A stretch of DNA of 64,000 nucleotides from a virus. The stretch lies in the IMG/VR virus record IMGVR_UViG_3300031823_000004, positions 17,341 through 81,340 of that record; one strand, written 5' to 3'. The notes under the pieces were generated by a model. That model was not told the origin of the DNA and did not search any database. It saw only the letters and a program-made list of their open reading frames with translations. This document shows positions 24,822-32,993 of this stretch, in pieces (positions within the stretch are counted from its first letter, which is position 1; each line of letters opens with the position of its first letter). A program made the translations under genes and the position numbers.

Positions 24822-25352
24822 TTAAGCAGTCAAGCCGATCGTCCCGGCCGCCGCACCAGCCGAGGCTATCGCGGATGCAACGCTGATCGCGTTTTCACCG
24901 GTGTTCAGGACACTCACGCCGACGTTGTTCAGCACGTCCATCGCAAGGAACGAGTAGGTGTCGCGCACCGGCGCATTTGCCGGTATTGACTCGGCGAAAT
25001 TCTGGCACTTGCAATCGACATAGGTGAACACAACGGTTTGCGTCAGGCCGTCGTACACGTGGAAATCGAAGACGTTCCCCGCCAGGATGTAGTTCAGATT
25101 CTGGCCGCCCTGGAGCAAATTGACCCCCTGCACCGTGAGCGCAAAGGTATCGAGATTGATCTGCGGCGAGACGCGAAGCTGCTGGACTTCCTGCGGCAGC
25201 GCCGATCCGATGCCGTAAAGCTGTTCGGTGCCGAACGGGAACTGATGGCCTGTCGTCTGGGCAAAAAAGATGACCTGATCGCCGAGCATCGCGGCGACCT
25301 GGTTACCGTTACGGACGTTATTCTTGACGACTTGCGGTGTGAAACCCGGCAT
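24822..25352 (-). CDS. Tail tube protein
   Basis: A 176-residue beta-rich protein directly downstream of the sheath gene, the standard tube position. It starts MPGFTPQVVKNNVRNGNQVA and contains alternating strand segments (GDQVIFFAQTTGHQFPFGTE; VVFTYVDCKCQNFAESIPAN) ending in an Ala/Gly/Ser tail. Its size is typical of contractile-tail inner tubes. The identification rests mainly on order (sheath, tube, chaperone, tape measure) and size. Confidence 0.7.
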   Translation of the reverse strand: MPGFTPQVVKNNVRNGNQVAAMLGDQVIFFAQTTGHQFPFGTEQLYGIGSALPQEVQQLRVSPQINLDTFALTVQGVNLLQGGQNLNYILAGNVFDFHVYDGLTQTVVFTYVDCKCQNFAESIPANAPVRDTYSFLAMDVLNNVGVSVLNTGENAISVASAIASAGAAAGTIGLTA

Positions 25353-25362
25353 GTCTCAGTTC

Positions 25363-27150
25363 CTAGGTCGCAACAATCTGGAAGTTCAACGGCTCGACGG
25401 ATGCGAAAACCGTGATGTAGGCGTTCTCGTTCACCAGGGTGACCTGCACCGTCACACTGGCCAGCCGCTGGGTGCCGCTGTAGTTCAGCACCAGGGACTG
25501 CGGGTTCCACGATGCCAGCACACCGTTGCTCGACCCGCCGGTGTAGATCAGTGCGTTGTACAGCCGGGTGATGGCATTGGTGATGTTCACCTCGGTAACC
25601 GGCGAGGCAATTGTGCCGACGTACTTCCGCAGGGTGTTGGTGGTCGAGTACGCCAGCCAGTACCGGCATGCAACCTGCTGGGACGACGTGTTCTCCACGT
25701 TGTCGTCGGCCTGCCAGGTCGTCATGTCGTTGACGATCGTCGGCGGACCGTTCTGCTGCGCAGTCTGCCAGATCGCCATGACGCCGCCGTTTTGCAGCGT
25801 ATTCAACTGCGAAACCGACAACTGCGCGCCAGCGTTGGCGCCTTCCACGCCGGTACCGTTCAACACCTTGTTGGTCAGCGGCAGAGCGACGATGTTGCCG
25901 GTCGCGATCGACGCCGCGGCCGCCGCCACGTACAGGCCGCCATAAAGCTGGTTTTGCCCGGTATTCGTGTTGGTAGCGTAAATGCCCGGATAGGCGTAGA
26001 CCATCTGGAGGCTGTCGAGATTCGTCGCATTCGTCACGGTAGTTGCGACGGTGTCGCCGATCGACGAGCCGGTGAAACCCCGGCGCCACATGCCGTACGG
26101 TGGGCTGGACGCAATTTCGCAGTGTGCCGCCATCAGCGCCTGGACAGCCGTCGCGTTGCTGTCGCAGAACACCGTCCAGGCGGGCACCCCAAGCGCAAGT
26201 GTCAGACCCGACGCATAGTCCCCGTTCACCGGCGGTACGCCGGTCGCCCCGGAAAAGAACGTCGGCGTGCCGACATTCGGCAGCGCTGCATAGCCCGACA
26301 CGGCACCCACGCCGGTCGCCGCGGTGACCAACGTCGAAGCGAACTGATTGACCCAGAATGCCAGGTCGTTCTGTCCGGCCGGTACGTTAACGTAAACTGG
26401 TGTAGCGCCCGAAGCGAGAACACCGGAAGAGGCGTCCAGCAGCAGACATGGAAGCTGCCCGCCGGAAGAGGACAGGCTGATTGCCTCGAAAAAGCCTGTG
26501 CCGTTGATCGCCTCGGCCAGGATCGCTGTTGTGGAGTAGGCGCCCGATCCTATGGCAAAGACGGCGCCCTCGCCTGCGTTTGGACTCGACAACGTAAAGG
26601 TGCCTGATACCGGCAGGCAGTTGTACGAGACGGACGCCGAGGCCGTGCCAAGATAGGCGATTTCGAACGGCACGCCGAGATCGTCGCCAATGAACTGCGC
26701 ACCGGAATAGTTGTCGGTCAGCGTCAGCTTGCGGCCGGTCGTCGAGCCCGACGACACCTGATAGGTCAACTGGTTCGACGGCGGCCCGTACAGCACCGAG
26801 GTGAGGGTTGCGTACGCCGCACCGCCGGAGGTGGTCAGCAACGCTGCCGACTGCGTGTTGCGCGAGACGTCGATGAAGGTGATTAGCTGCGTGCCGAACA
26901 GCGACGGGCTGGGCGTCTGGATGAACGGAATGAAGTTCGATACCGGCGCACCACGCACCGCTATCGAAAAGTCCTGCGCGTTGGCGTAGGTCTGCGGAAC
27001 CTTCGGTTTCGGCCCCCAGCCATAGCCCAGCACCAGCATGGGCGGCGTGGTCGGCGGATTGTTGCCTGCCGCGGCCGTTACGTCATCAGCGTAATAGGCG
27101 CCCGGCAGCCCGATGAACTGGCCGTCGAAGGTGATACCTTGCAAAGGCAT
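25363..27150 (-). CDS. Tail sheath protein
   Basis: A 595-residue protein. The N-terminus FIGLPGAYYADDVTAAAGNN and MLVLGYGWGPKPKVPQTYAN then ARGAP-like FSIAVRGAPVSNFIPF are as in contractile sheath proteins, which begin with a beta handshake arm and a Gly-rich loop. The C-terminal third contains TYVNITNAITRLYNALIYTG-like text (TEVNITNAITRLYNALIY) and ends in a beta segment (VTVQVTLVNENAYITVFASV), typical of the conserved sheath core. It forms the contractile outer tube, so this phage is a myovirus. Confidence 0.8.
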   Translation of the reverse strand: MPLQGITFDGQFIGLPGAYYADDVTAAAGNNPPTTPPMLVLGYGWGPKPKVPQTYANAQDFSIAVRGAPVSNFIPFIQTPSPSLFGTQLITFIDVSRNTQSAALLTTSGGAAYATLTSVLYGPPSNQLTYQVSSGSTTGRKLTLTDNYSGAQFIGDDLGVPFEIAYLGTASASVSYNCLPVSGTFTLSSPNAGEGAVFAIGSGAYSTTAILAEAINGTGFFEAISLSSSGGQLPCLLLDASSGVLASGATPVYVNVPAGQNDLAFWVNQFASTLVTAATGVGAVSGYAALPNVGTPTFFSGATGVPPVNGDYASGLTLALGVPAWTVFCDSNATAVQALMAAHCEIASSPPYGMWRRGFTGSSIGDTVATTVTNATNLDSLQMVYAYPGIYATNTNTGQNQLYGGLYVAAAAASIATGNIVALPLTNKVLNGTGVEGANAGAQLSVSQLNTLQNGGVMAIWQTAQQNGPPTIVNDMTTWQADDNVENTSSQQVACRYWLAYSTTNTLRKYVGTIASPVTEVNITNAITRLYNALIYTGGSSNGVLASWNPQSLVLNYSGTQRLASVTVQVTLVNENAYITVFASVEPLNFQIVAT

Positions 27151-27151
27151 T

Positions 27152-27436
27152 TTACGTCACCATCCTCGGGTCGGTGGGGTGTGCCGGATCTTCGCGATAT
27201 TTGTCGATCAGCTTGGCCCATTCCGCTGGCGTGTGCCGCTCGCGTCCATGCCGGATCTTCAGCAGTTTGAGCCAAATCTCGTCAGGGTGGCCGGGCGTCG
27301 CCGTCATCACGACACGGCCCTTGAAGGCGACCTGCTGACCGTTGCGCAGCAGCGGAACACGCCGCGGCCGCAACGCTGCGGCATACACGGTGAGAGGGAC
27401 CGGGAAATCGGTCGTCGGCTGAACCGCATCGCTCAT
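27152..27436 (-). CDS. Hypothetical protein
   Basis: A 94-residue protein whose stop is one base from the sheath start. It reads as a small beta-barrel-like N-terminal half (LTVYAAALRPRRVPLLRNGQ, VAFKGRVVMTA) and a charged helical end (HTPAEWAKLIDKYREDP). The place between the repeat protein and the sheath suggests a tail-related role, but no family is recognised. Confidence 0.5.
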   Translation of the reverse strand: MSDAVQPTTDFPVPLTVYAAALRPRRVPLLRNGQQVAFKGRVVMTATPGHPDEIWLKLLKIRHGRERHTPAEWAKLIDKYREDPAHPTDPRMVT

Positions 27437-27500
27437 GTCGTCAATGGCTCCGGAAGCGATTGCGGAAGGCTATCGCCCCGGCAGACACGGTCCTATGGGG

Positions 27501-29435
27501 TCAGCAATCAGTAAACGAGACGAAAACACCGCCTGGCTGCGGCAATGGCGCAGGCTCAGACGGCTCACAGGGTACTGGCGGTTCAGCGATCGAAGTCACG
27601 AAAACGCCGCCTGGCTGCGACAATGGCGTTGGTGCAGGCGACTCGCACATCACCAGTTCAAGGGTGAAGCTGACCTGCACGTCCTGGGGGGCTTGCTCGA
27701 TTTGCAGCGAGCCGCGCCCGGTCACCATGCCGAACGCCCGGCTCGCCAGCGCCACCAGGTTTGTGATGCCGACCAGGATGCTGCGCGCCGTGCCCGCAGC
27801 CGCAGACCGCGCCACGAGCTTCAGGGAGCCCGACGGCTGGGCTTTAGCCGTACCGGTACCGGTGCTGCGCGCCGTGAGGGCAGCCCCGAATGATCCGGCC
27901 GCTCGACTGGTGCCGATGCTTGCACCGCGTCCGGTCAGCGACAGAATGCCGGACGGACGGCCTTGGGCAGTGCCCGCGCCGGTCTCGCGCGCCTTCAGTG
28001 CAGCCGAAAAAGTCCCAGCCGCTCGACTGGTGCTGGTGCTTGCACCGCGTCCAAACAGCTTAGCTGCAAACGATCCGGCGCTGCGCGCGGTACCCGCACC
28101 GGTTTCCCGCGCCGTCAGCGGAACAGCGCCGGACGGCTGATCCTTGGCAGTGCCGAGGCCTGCGCCACGCGCCTTCAGCGGCACAGTGCCGGTTGGGCTG
28201 CTCCGCAAAGTCATAAGGCCGGTTGCCCGGCCGGATAGCGCAGCAGCACCGGTGGCCGTGCCCCGGGCTGTGCCGAGCCCGATCGAGCGCGCGACCAGGG
28301 CGACGAAACCACCGGTGCCGGTGATGCCGCGTATGACGCCTGTGCCCGCAGCCCGTCCGACCAGCCCAAGCACACCGACCACGCCACCACGCGCCGTGCC
28401 GATGGCGGCGGATCGCGCTTTCAGCGCGGCTGCATAGGATCCCGCACTTATGCGGCCGGTACCGGCGCCGGTTTCGCGCGCCGATAGTGCGGCTGCAAAG
28501 GCTCCAGCCGCTCGACTGGTGCCGATGCTTGCAGCGCGTCCGAATAACCCGAGTACCCCGGCTGCACTGCCGCGCGCCGTGCCGACAGCAGCAGATCGGG
28601 CCGACAGCGCAGCCGCAAACAGCCCAGCACCACGCACAGTGCCGCTGCCGGTCCCACGCGCCTTCAGCGGGACAGTGCCGGTCAATGTCAGCCGTCCGGT
28701 GCCGACACCGGTGCCACGTGCTGACAGCGCTGTCGTGCCGGTCAGCGCGGCCCGGCTGGTGCCAGCGCCGAAAGCGCGTGCGACCAGCGCCACCATCGCG
28801 GCTCCAGCCGTCACAGTGCCGCGCGCAATACCGGCGCCTGCGGCACGTGCAGCCAGCCCCACGGCACCGGCCAGCGTATCTCGACCTGTGCCGGCGCCTG
28901 TCCCGCGCGCCGCCAGTGGAACCGTACCGGTCAGTGCATCTCGACCAGTACCAGCACCGGTTTCACGTGCCTTCAGCGGAACAGTGCCGGTCAGCGCATC
29001 GCGACCGGTACCGGTACCCTCGCCGCGTCCGGTCAGCGGGACAGTGCCGGTCAGTGCGTCGCGACCGGTACCGAAGCCTGCACCACGCGCTGCCAGCGCG
29101 GCTGCATACGTTCCTGCGCTAAGGCGCCCGGTGCCAGCACCAGTCTCACGCGCCTTCAGCGGGACAGTACCGGTCAGCGCATCACGCCCAGTGCCAGCGC
29201 CGATCTCACGCGCCGCCAGCGGCACTGTGCCGGTCAGCGCGTCGCGTCCAGTGCCAGCGCCGGTTTCGCGCGCCAGCAGCGGAACGACGCCTGCTATTGC
29301 ACCGTGCGCGACACCGAGGCCTGTGCTGCGCGCCGACAGCGCGACAGTCGCCTTTGCCGCCAACTGCGGCTGGAACGCATGTATCGGCGGTTGAAAAAGC
29401 CCAGCCGGTAGTTGAAAGACGACGACTGTCGTCAT
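27501..29435 (-). CDS. 27-repeat structural protein
   Basis: A 644-residue protein in which residues 35 to about 575 are 27 tandem repeats of 20-23 residues with consensus A-R-E-T-G-A-G-T-G-R-D-A-L-T-G-T-V-P-L-K. Each unit alternates a Gly/Thr-rich turn with a hydrophobic strand, which suggests a regular beta-solenoid or fibrous rod. The last 56 residues hold a second duplication (CESPAPTPLSQPGGVFVTS and CEPSEPAPLPQPGGVFVS). There are almost no acidic residues outside the repeats and no catalytic motif. It lies among sheath and fibre genes and probably forms an elongated virion appendage. I do not recognise the family. Confidence 0.6.
   Translation of the reverse strand: MTTVVVFQLPAGLFQPPIHAFQPQLAAKATVALSARSTGLGVAHGAIAGVVPLLARETGAGTGRDALTGTVPLAAREIGAGTGRDALTGTVPLKARETGAGTGRLSAGTYAAALAARGAGFGTGRDALTGTVPLTGRGEGTGTGRDALTGTVPLKARETGAGTGRDALTGTVPLAARGTGAGTGRDTLAGAVGLAARAAGAGIARGTVTAGAAMVALVARAFGAGTSRAALTGTTALSARGTGVGTGRLTLTGTVPLKARGTGSGTVRGAGLFAAALSARSAAVGTARGSAAGVLGLFGRAASIGTSRAAGAFAAALSARETGAGTGRISAGSYAAALKARSAAIGTARGGVVGVLGLVGRAAGTGVIRGITGTGGFVALVARSIGLGTARGTATGAAALSGRATGLMTLRSSPTGTVPLKARGAGLGTAKDQPSGAVPLTARETGAGTARSAGSFAAKLFGRGASTSTSRAAGTFSAALKARETGAGTAQGRPSGILSLTGRGASIGTSRAAGSFGAALTARSTGTGTAKAQPSGSLKLVARSAAAGTARSILVGITNLVALASRAFGMVTGRGSLQIEQAPQDVQVSFTLELVMCESPAPTPLSQPGGVFVTSIAEPPVPCEPSEPAPLPQPGGVFVSFTDC
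27705..29333 (-). repeat. Coding tandem repeat array, about 60 bp unit
   Basis: DNA of the 27-repeat protein. Neighbouring units differ at synonymous and non-synonymous sites, but blocks such as GGGACAGTGCCGGTCAGTGC recur, so units have expanded by unequal exchange. Confidence 0.7.
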
Positions 29436-29439
29436 GGGC

Positions 29440-29934
29440 TTACTTCATTTCGCGGATATGCATCTCAACGTTGTACGTGCCGGACTGGATGGCGTCGCAG
29501 CGAATGCCGAGGATGCCGGATACCGGCACCCAAATTCGGTTGTTCGGCTGGGCATTCCATTCGTAACCGGCGAGAATGTTGAAATCCCGCTGCATGGTGA
29601 TGTCGCCGACGGTGCCTGCGGTTGTCGCAGCGACACCGGTTGCCGACGTGCTCAATGTGCCGCGGAAGGTGCCAGCACCGCTTGACGAGTTGCCGGTAAA
29701 ATCGAAGATGTTGGTGCCGACTGCACCGAGGGTAACTGTCGCTCCTGCGGTCAAACGCACAACCGACACCGAGTCCATCAGCGAGTTTGTCGATGCGTTC
29801 TGGCTGATCTTGAAATAGAGTAGTTCGGCTGTGTTGGTGGACGATGCAGCGTATTGGATGCCAAGCCGGGCGGTGCCGGCGGTGACCGCGAATGAAGCTG
29901 CCCGGATACTCCACGTGCTAAGTTGATCCTGTAT
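29440..29934 (-). CDS. Beta-rich virion protein, apparent ATA start
   Basis: A protein of about 164 residues. Downstream of Met53 (29778) it reads MDSVSVVRLTAGATVTLGAV, but the same frame is convincingly coding 52 codons further upstream (IRAASFAVTAGTARLGIQYA) with no ATG, GTG or TTG. AAGGAG lies eight bases before ATA at 29932-29934, the likely initiation site; a damaged start codon is the alternative. It is Ala/Thr/Ser/Gly rich with predicted strands (FNILAGYEWNAQPNNRIWVP). Its position between the repeat protein and the Gly-rich adhesin suggests a fibre or decoration role. The HNH gene on the other strand starts within about 50 bases. Confidence 0.5.
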   Translation of the reverse strand: MQDQLSTWSIRAASFAVTAGTARLGIQYAASSTNTAELLYFKISQNASTNSLMDSVSVVRLTAGATVTLGAVGTNIFDFTGNSSSGAGTFRGTLSTSATGVAATTAGTVGDITMQRDFNILAGYEWNAQPNNRIWVPVSGILGIRCDAIQSGTYNVEMHIREMK

Positions 29935-29976
29935 GACACGTACTCCTTACACTTGACCTATCATGCAAGATGTGCC

Positions 29977-30522
29977 ATGAATAGGGGCATGAAACGCTGT
30001 CCACTTCCGCCAGCAGACTATCTCAAAGCGCGACTGTCGTACAATGCGTCTACCGGAGAGGTAAGATGGAGGCCTAGACCTTTGACCGGCGATCCTTGGT
30101 TGGATTCTTACGTACGACGGTGGAACGCACGCTATAGTGAGCGCGTCGCTGGCTACATGGCTGGAGATTATCGCCAAGTTGTTATTGATTACCGTAAATA
30201 CCAAGAACACCGAGTTATATGGAAAATGGTCACAGGAGAAGAACCGCCAATAGAACTTGACCATAAGGACAGACGCAAAACACACAATGTAATATCTAAT
30301 ATGCGTCCAGCTACTCATGCTGAAAACGGTCGTAATCATGGGATACGAAAGAACAATACGTCTGGCGTTAAAGGAGTGTACTACATTCCATCGTCTGGCC
30401 GGTGGAGAGCCATGATTATGGTTGACAGAAAATGTATTCATCTCGGTATGTTTGATACATGTGAAGAAGCCGCTATGCATAGAAAACAAGCAAGCGAGCG
30501 CTACTACGGTTCTTTTGCATAG
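29977..30522 (+). CDS. HNH homing endonuclease with AP2-like domain
   Basis: A protein of about 181 residues on the plus strand inside the leftward operon. PPIELDHKDRRKTHNVISNM, then RPATHAENGRNHG, is the HNH_3 nuclease motif (His of DHKD, Asn and His downstream); the following SGVKGVYYIPSSGRWRAMIM is the AP2-like DNA-binding module that accompanies it. The region is visibly richer in A/T and uses codons unlike its neighbours, a sign of recent transfer. Start ATG 29977 is used; 29923 and 29989 are possible. Such free-standing endonucleases spread by cutting related phages lacking them. Confidence 0.85.
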   Translation: MNRGMKRCPLPPADYLKARLSYNASTGEVRWRPRPLTGDPWLDSYVRRWNARYSERVAGYMAGDYRQVVIDYRKYQEHRVIWKMVTGEEPPIELDHKDRRKTHNVISNMRPATHAENGRNHGIRKNNTSGVKGVYYIPSSGRWRAMIMVDRKCIHLGMFDTCEEAAMHRKQASERYYGSFA

Positions 30523-30533
30523 CCTGCATAGGG

Positions 30534-32102
30534 TCAACTCCAGATTGCTACCTGTTGCGGCTGTCCGAGCACCGGAACATTCTTATTGTTGCTGGTCAGG
30601 ATGATCGCACCGTTCCAGCCTATTCCACCAGTGTGCGTTGTTGAATCGCCACCGCCGCCGCCGCCACCGCCACCAGGCCAGCCACCAGTACCACCGAGAC
30701 GGGCAGTCGTCACACCACCGGGACCACCGCTGCCACCGCCACCACCGTTCTGGTTATTGGCGCCTGGATTACCGTTCGACGTGTTCGCGACACCAGCACC
30801 GCCAGCACCACCCGAGCCACCATCGCCAGCACCGCCAGCGCCGGAGGCCGACGTTGTCGATCCCGTACTGCCTGCAACACCGGCCGCTGTCGGGCCGCCA
30901 CAGCCACCACCGCCGCCACCCCAGTCACCCGATGCAGCCGCTGAAGATCCACCGCTACCGCCGGAAAACACTGTCGTTCCCGTACTGGTGGACGCCAAAC
31001 CCCCAGCACCGCCAGTATGCGTCGATCCGGCTGATCCAGGCTGTGCGAGAACGACAGACGATCCGATGATTGTTGCAGTACCGACTGCTCCAGCCGCCCC
31101 ACCAAGCCCGACGGTTATTGCGAGTGTACCGCCAGCAGTAACCGTCACGGCCCCGGCAGCATAAGCACCGCCACCACCGCCACCACCGCCGCTCGCGGCC
31201 GCGCCGGTGACCCCGCCAGCCCCGCCACCCCAGGCCTGCCCAACACAGTTGCCGGTCCAGTTGGCTGGGATATCGACAACCGAGATGCCCGGGCCGCCGG
31301 TGTTCTGCGCAAGCACGTAAATCTGGTCAGCGTCCGTGCTGCTGTAGGTGATCTTGATCTCGGCATAACCGCCATAGCCCGAGTTGGCCGCGCAGCCGCC
31401 ACCGCCGCCCGGCGTGCCGCCGACGCCACCGGTCGAGTTGAAGGTCTCGCCTTCGCCGCCACCACCGCCGCCGCCATAGTCATAGTCGTCGCCGCCATTG
31501 CCGCCAGCGTCCGACGGCGAGCCGCCGCCAGCGCCACCACCGCCGCCAGCACCCTTGCCGCCGACACTACCCGGTGCACCAACACCGCCAGCACCGCCAA
31601 GCCCCTGGAAACCGTTGCCACCGGCTGTACCGTTGACGCCGCTGCCACTGGTCGAAACACCGGCTGTACCGCCGCCACAGCCGCCACCACCGGAGCCGCC
31701 GCCCGCGGTTGCCGCTGCCGTGCCGCCCGGCTGACCGACGCCCTGCGGACCGCCTGCGCCACCGCCACCGGCATTGCCGAGCGTGTTGCCGGTGCCGCCA
31801 GCACCGCCAGCGTTGATCAGGTTGCCGATCGCTGTTGTGGCTGATGCTCCACCAGGCGCGATGACGGTTGATGAACTGCTGAACCATGTGTCGCCGCCAG
31901 GATTGCCGATCACACCGAGCGAAAAAGGGATCGGCGTTCCAGCTACGGCCGAGAAACTATTGAGTTGGCACCACGTCGCACCAGCACCGCCATTCGTGCC
32001 ATCGCTAAGCTGTCCAGCACCCCAGCACTGCACCGTCCAATGCGCCGTGGTGCGCGGCGTGATGCTCCCGACGCCGCCCCCGATGATGTAGATGGTTGTC
32101 AC
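30534..32102 (-). CDS. Glycine-rich adhesin-like tail protein
   Basis: A 522-residue protein of which a large share is Gly, in two similar halves. Each half begins with a tryptophan strand (TTAHWTVQCWGAGQLSDGTN; PANWTGNCVGQAWGGGAGG) and continues into long G-G-x arrays broken by short Ser/Thr loops. Such polyglycine motifs resemble distal fibre adhesins of the gp38 type, where polyGly-II helices pack and loops bind receptors. The C-terminus (GWNGAIILTSNNKNVPVLGQ) closes the domain. The N-terminus starts MTTIYIIGGGVGSITPR. It is likely receptor-binding. Confidence 0.55.
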   Translation of the reverse strand: MTTIYIIGGGVGSITPRTTAHWTVQCWGAGQLSDGTNGGAGATWCQLNSFSAVAGTPIPFSLGVIGNPGGDTWFSSSSTVIAPGGASATTAIGNLINAGGAGGTGNTLGNAGGGGAGGPQGVGQPGGTAAATAGGGSGGGGCGGGTAGVSTSGSGVNGTAGGNGFQGLGGAGGVGAPGSVGGKGAGGGGGAGGGSPSDAGGNGGDDYDYGGGGGGGEGETFNSTGGVGGTPGGGGGCAANSGYGGYAEIKITYSSTDADQIYVLAQNTGGPGISVVDIPANWTGNCVGQAWGGGAGGVTGAAASGGGGGGGGAYAAGAVTVTAGGTLAITVGLGGAAGAVGTATIIGSSVVLAQPGSAGSTHTGGAGGLASTSTGTTVFSGGSGGSSAAASGDWGGGGGGCGGPTAAGVAGSTGSTTSASGAGGAGDGGSGGAGGAGVANTSNGNPGANNQNGGGGGSGGPGGVTTARLGGTGGWPGGGGGGGGGDSTTHTGGIGWNGAIILTSNNKNVPVLGQPQQVAIWS

Positions 32103-32115
32103 AGGGGCTCACGAA

Positions 32116-32979
32116 TCACGCCACTGCCAGCGTCAATGCTCCTGAAGCGAAGCTGGCCGTCACGTTAATCGGGATCGACTGCTGGGTGACCTGCCGCACC
32201 ATCGCCGCGCCAGCAACCGACGTGTTCGTGCTGACGTTGAACGTGTCGGATGACAGGCCTGCAACGGTGAAAGGCGTCTCCGACGTCAGGCTGCTTGGCA
32301 CGTTGCCGCCAAACCGCGCCGTGAAAGCGACGCTCGCGCCGTTGGCCAGGTTCGGCGTCGATCCTGCGGTGATGCCGATCGCCGTAATAACTCCCGGCGA
32401 GGCCAGGGTGATCGTACACGGATACCAAGGATCATTGCCGAGCCAATCCCAATCCCACAGGTTGCCGCTGGTCACCGCGTCGTACAGACCGAACGCCACT
32501 ACCGTGCCCCAGCTTGCGGTCGCCTGTGCGAAAGCGATGATCGCATTCGTCACCGCCGTTGCCGGGCCCTGGCTGCTTGCTGCGGAGAACGCCGAGAAGG
32601 TGATCGTGTCGCCGGAACCGACAGTGCTGCTTGCGTTGGCGGACATCGTCACGGTCGTGCCGGTCGTGCTCAAAACAGTCACGGTGCCCAGTGCGGCCGG
32701 TGTCGTCGCATCGCGTATGCGCATCCCAGCCACGATCCACGACGGAACCGATGCGAAGTTCAGTACGGCGCTGCTCGATGACGTGGTGGCGTTGGTGGCC
32801 AAGCTGCCAGCGACCTGTACGCGTGCATAGCCGCCAGCGCTGACTTCAACAGCACCGCTATCGTTGTCCCCGGGTGCAGTGGTGAACAGCGCGAGCCAGC
32901 GTGCATACGTGCTGGGCATCAGCAGGCTGCCTGCGGTCGCGTTCAAAAAATTCTGCGCATTGTACCCGGTTATGGCCAT
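32116..32979 (-). CDS. Tail fibre protein of the ALFT...EVSGGGYAR family
   Basis: A 287-residue protein. The N-terminal block YARWLALFTTAPGDNDSGAV then EVSAGGYARVQVAGS (about 26-60) is the signature of a widespread phage fibre/virion protein family (A-L-F-T-x-x-P...E-V-s-G-G-g-Y-a-R). The rest is beta-rich (WGTVVAFGLYDAVTSGNLWD follows the family pattern), with an added C-terminal module GGNVPSSLTSETPFTVAGLS. The start at 32979 is chosen because the family signature begins shortly after it. It is likely part of the fibre or its attachment complex. Confidence 0.6.
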   Translation of the reverse strand: MAITGYNAQNFLNATAGSLLMPSTYARWLALFTTAPGDNDSGAVEVSAGGYARVQVAGSLATNATTSSSSAVLNFASVPSWIVAGMRIRDATTPAALGTVTVLSTTGTTVTMSANASSTVGSGDTITFSAFSAASSQGPATAVTNAIIAFAQATASWGTVVAFGLYDAVTSGNLWDWDWLGNDPWYPCTITLASPGVITAIGITAGSTPNLANGASVAFTARFGGNVPSSLTSETPFTVAGLSSDTFNVSTNTSVAGAAMVRQVTQQSIPINVTASFASGALTLAVA

Positions 32980-32993
32980 GAAGCGCGGTCCCT

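Noticed and set aside
25324-26607. 427-codon plus-strand frame opposite sheath and tube
   Set aside because: Shadow of the sheath gene; no SD and Arg-rich text.
27705-29333. CRISPR or noncoding repeat array
   Set aside because: The repeats keep an open reading frame of 644 codons and encode a regular protein repeat.
29923-30522. Group I intron around the HNH gene
   Set aside because: The HNH gene is on the opposite strand, no split exons are visible and flanking genes are separate.
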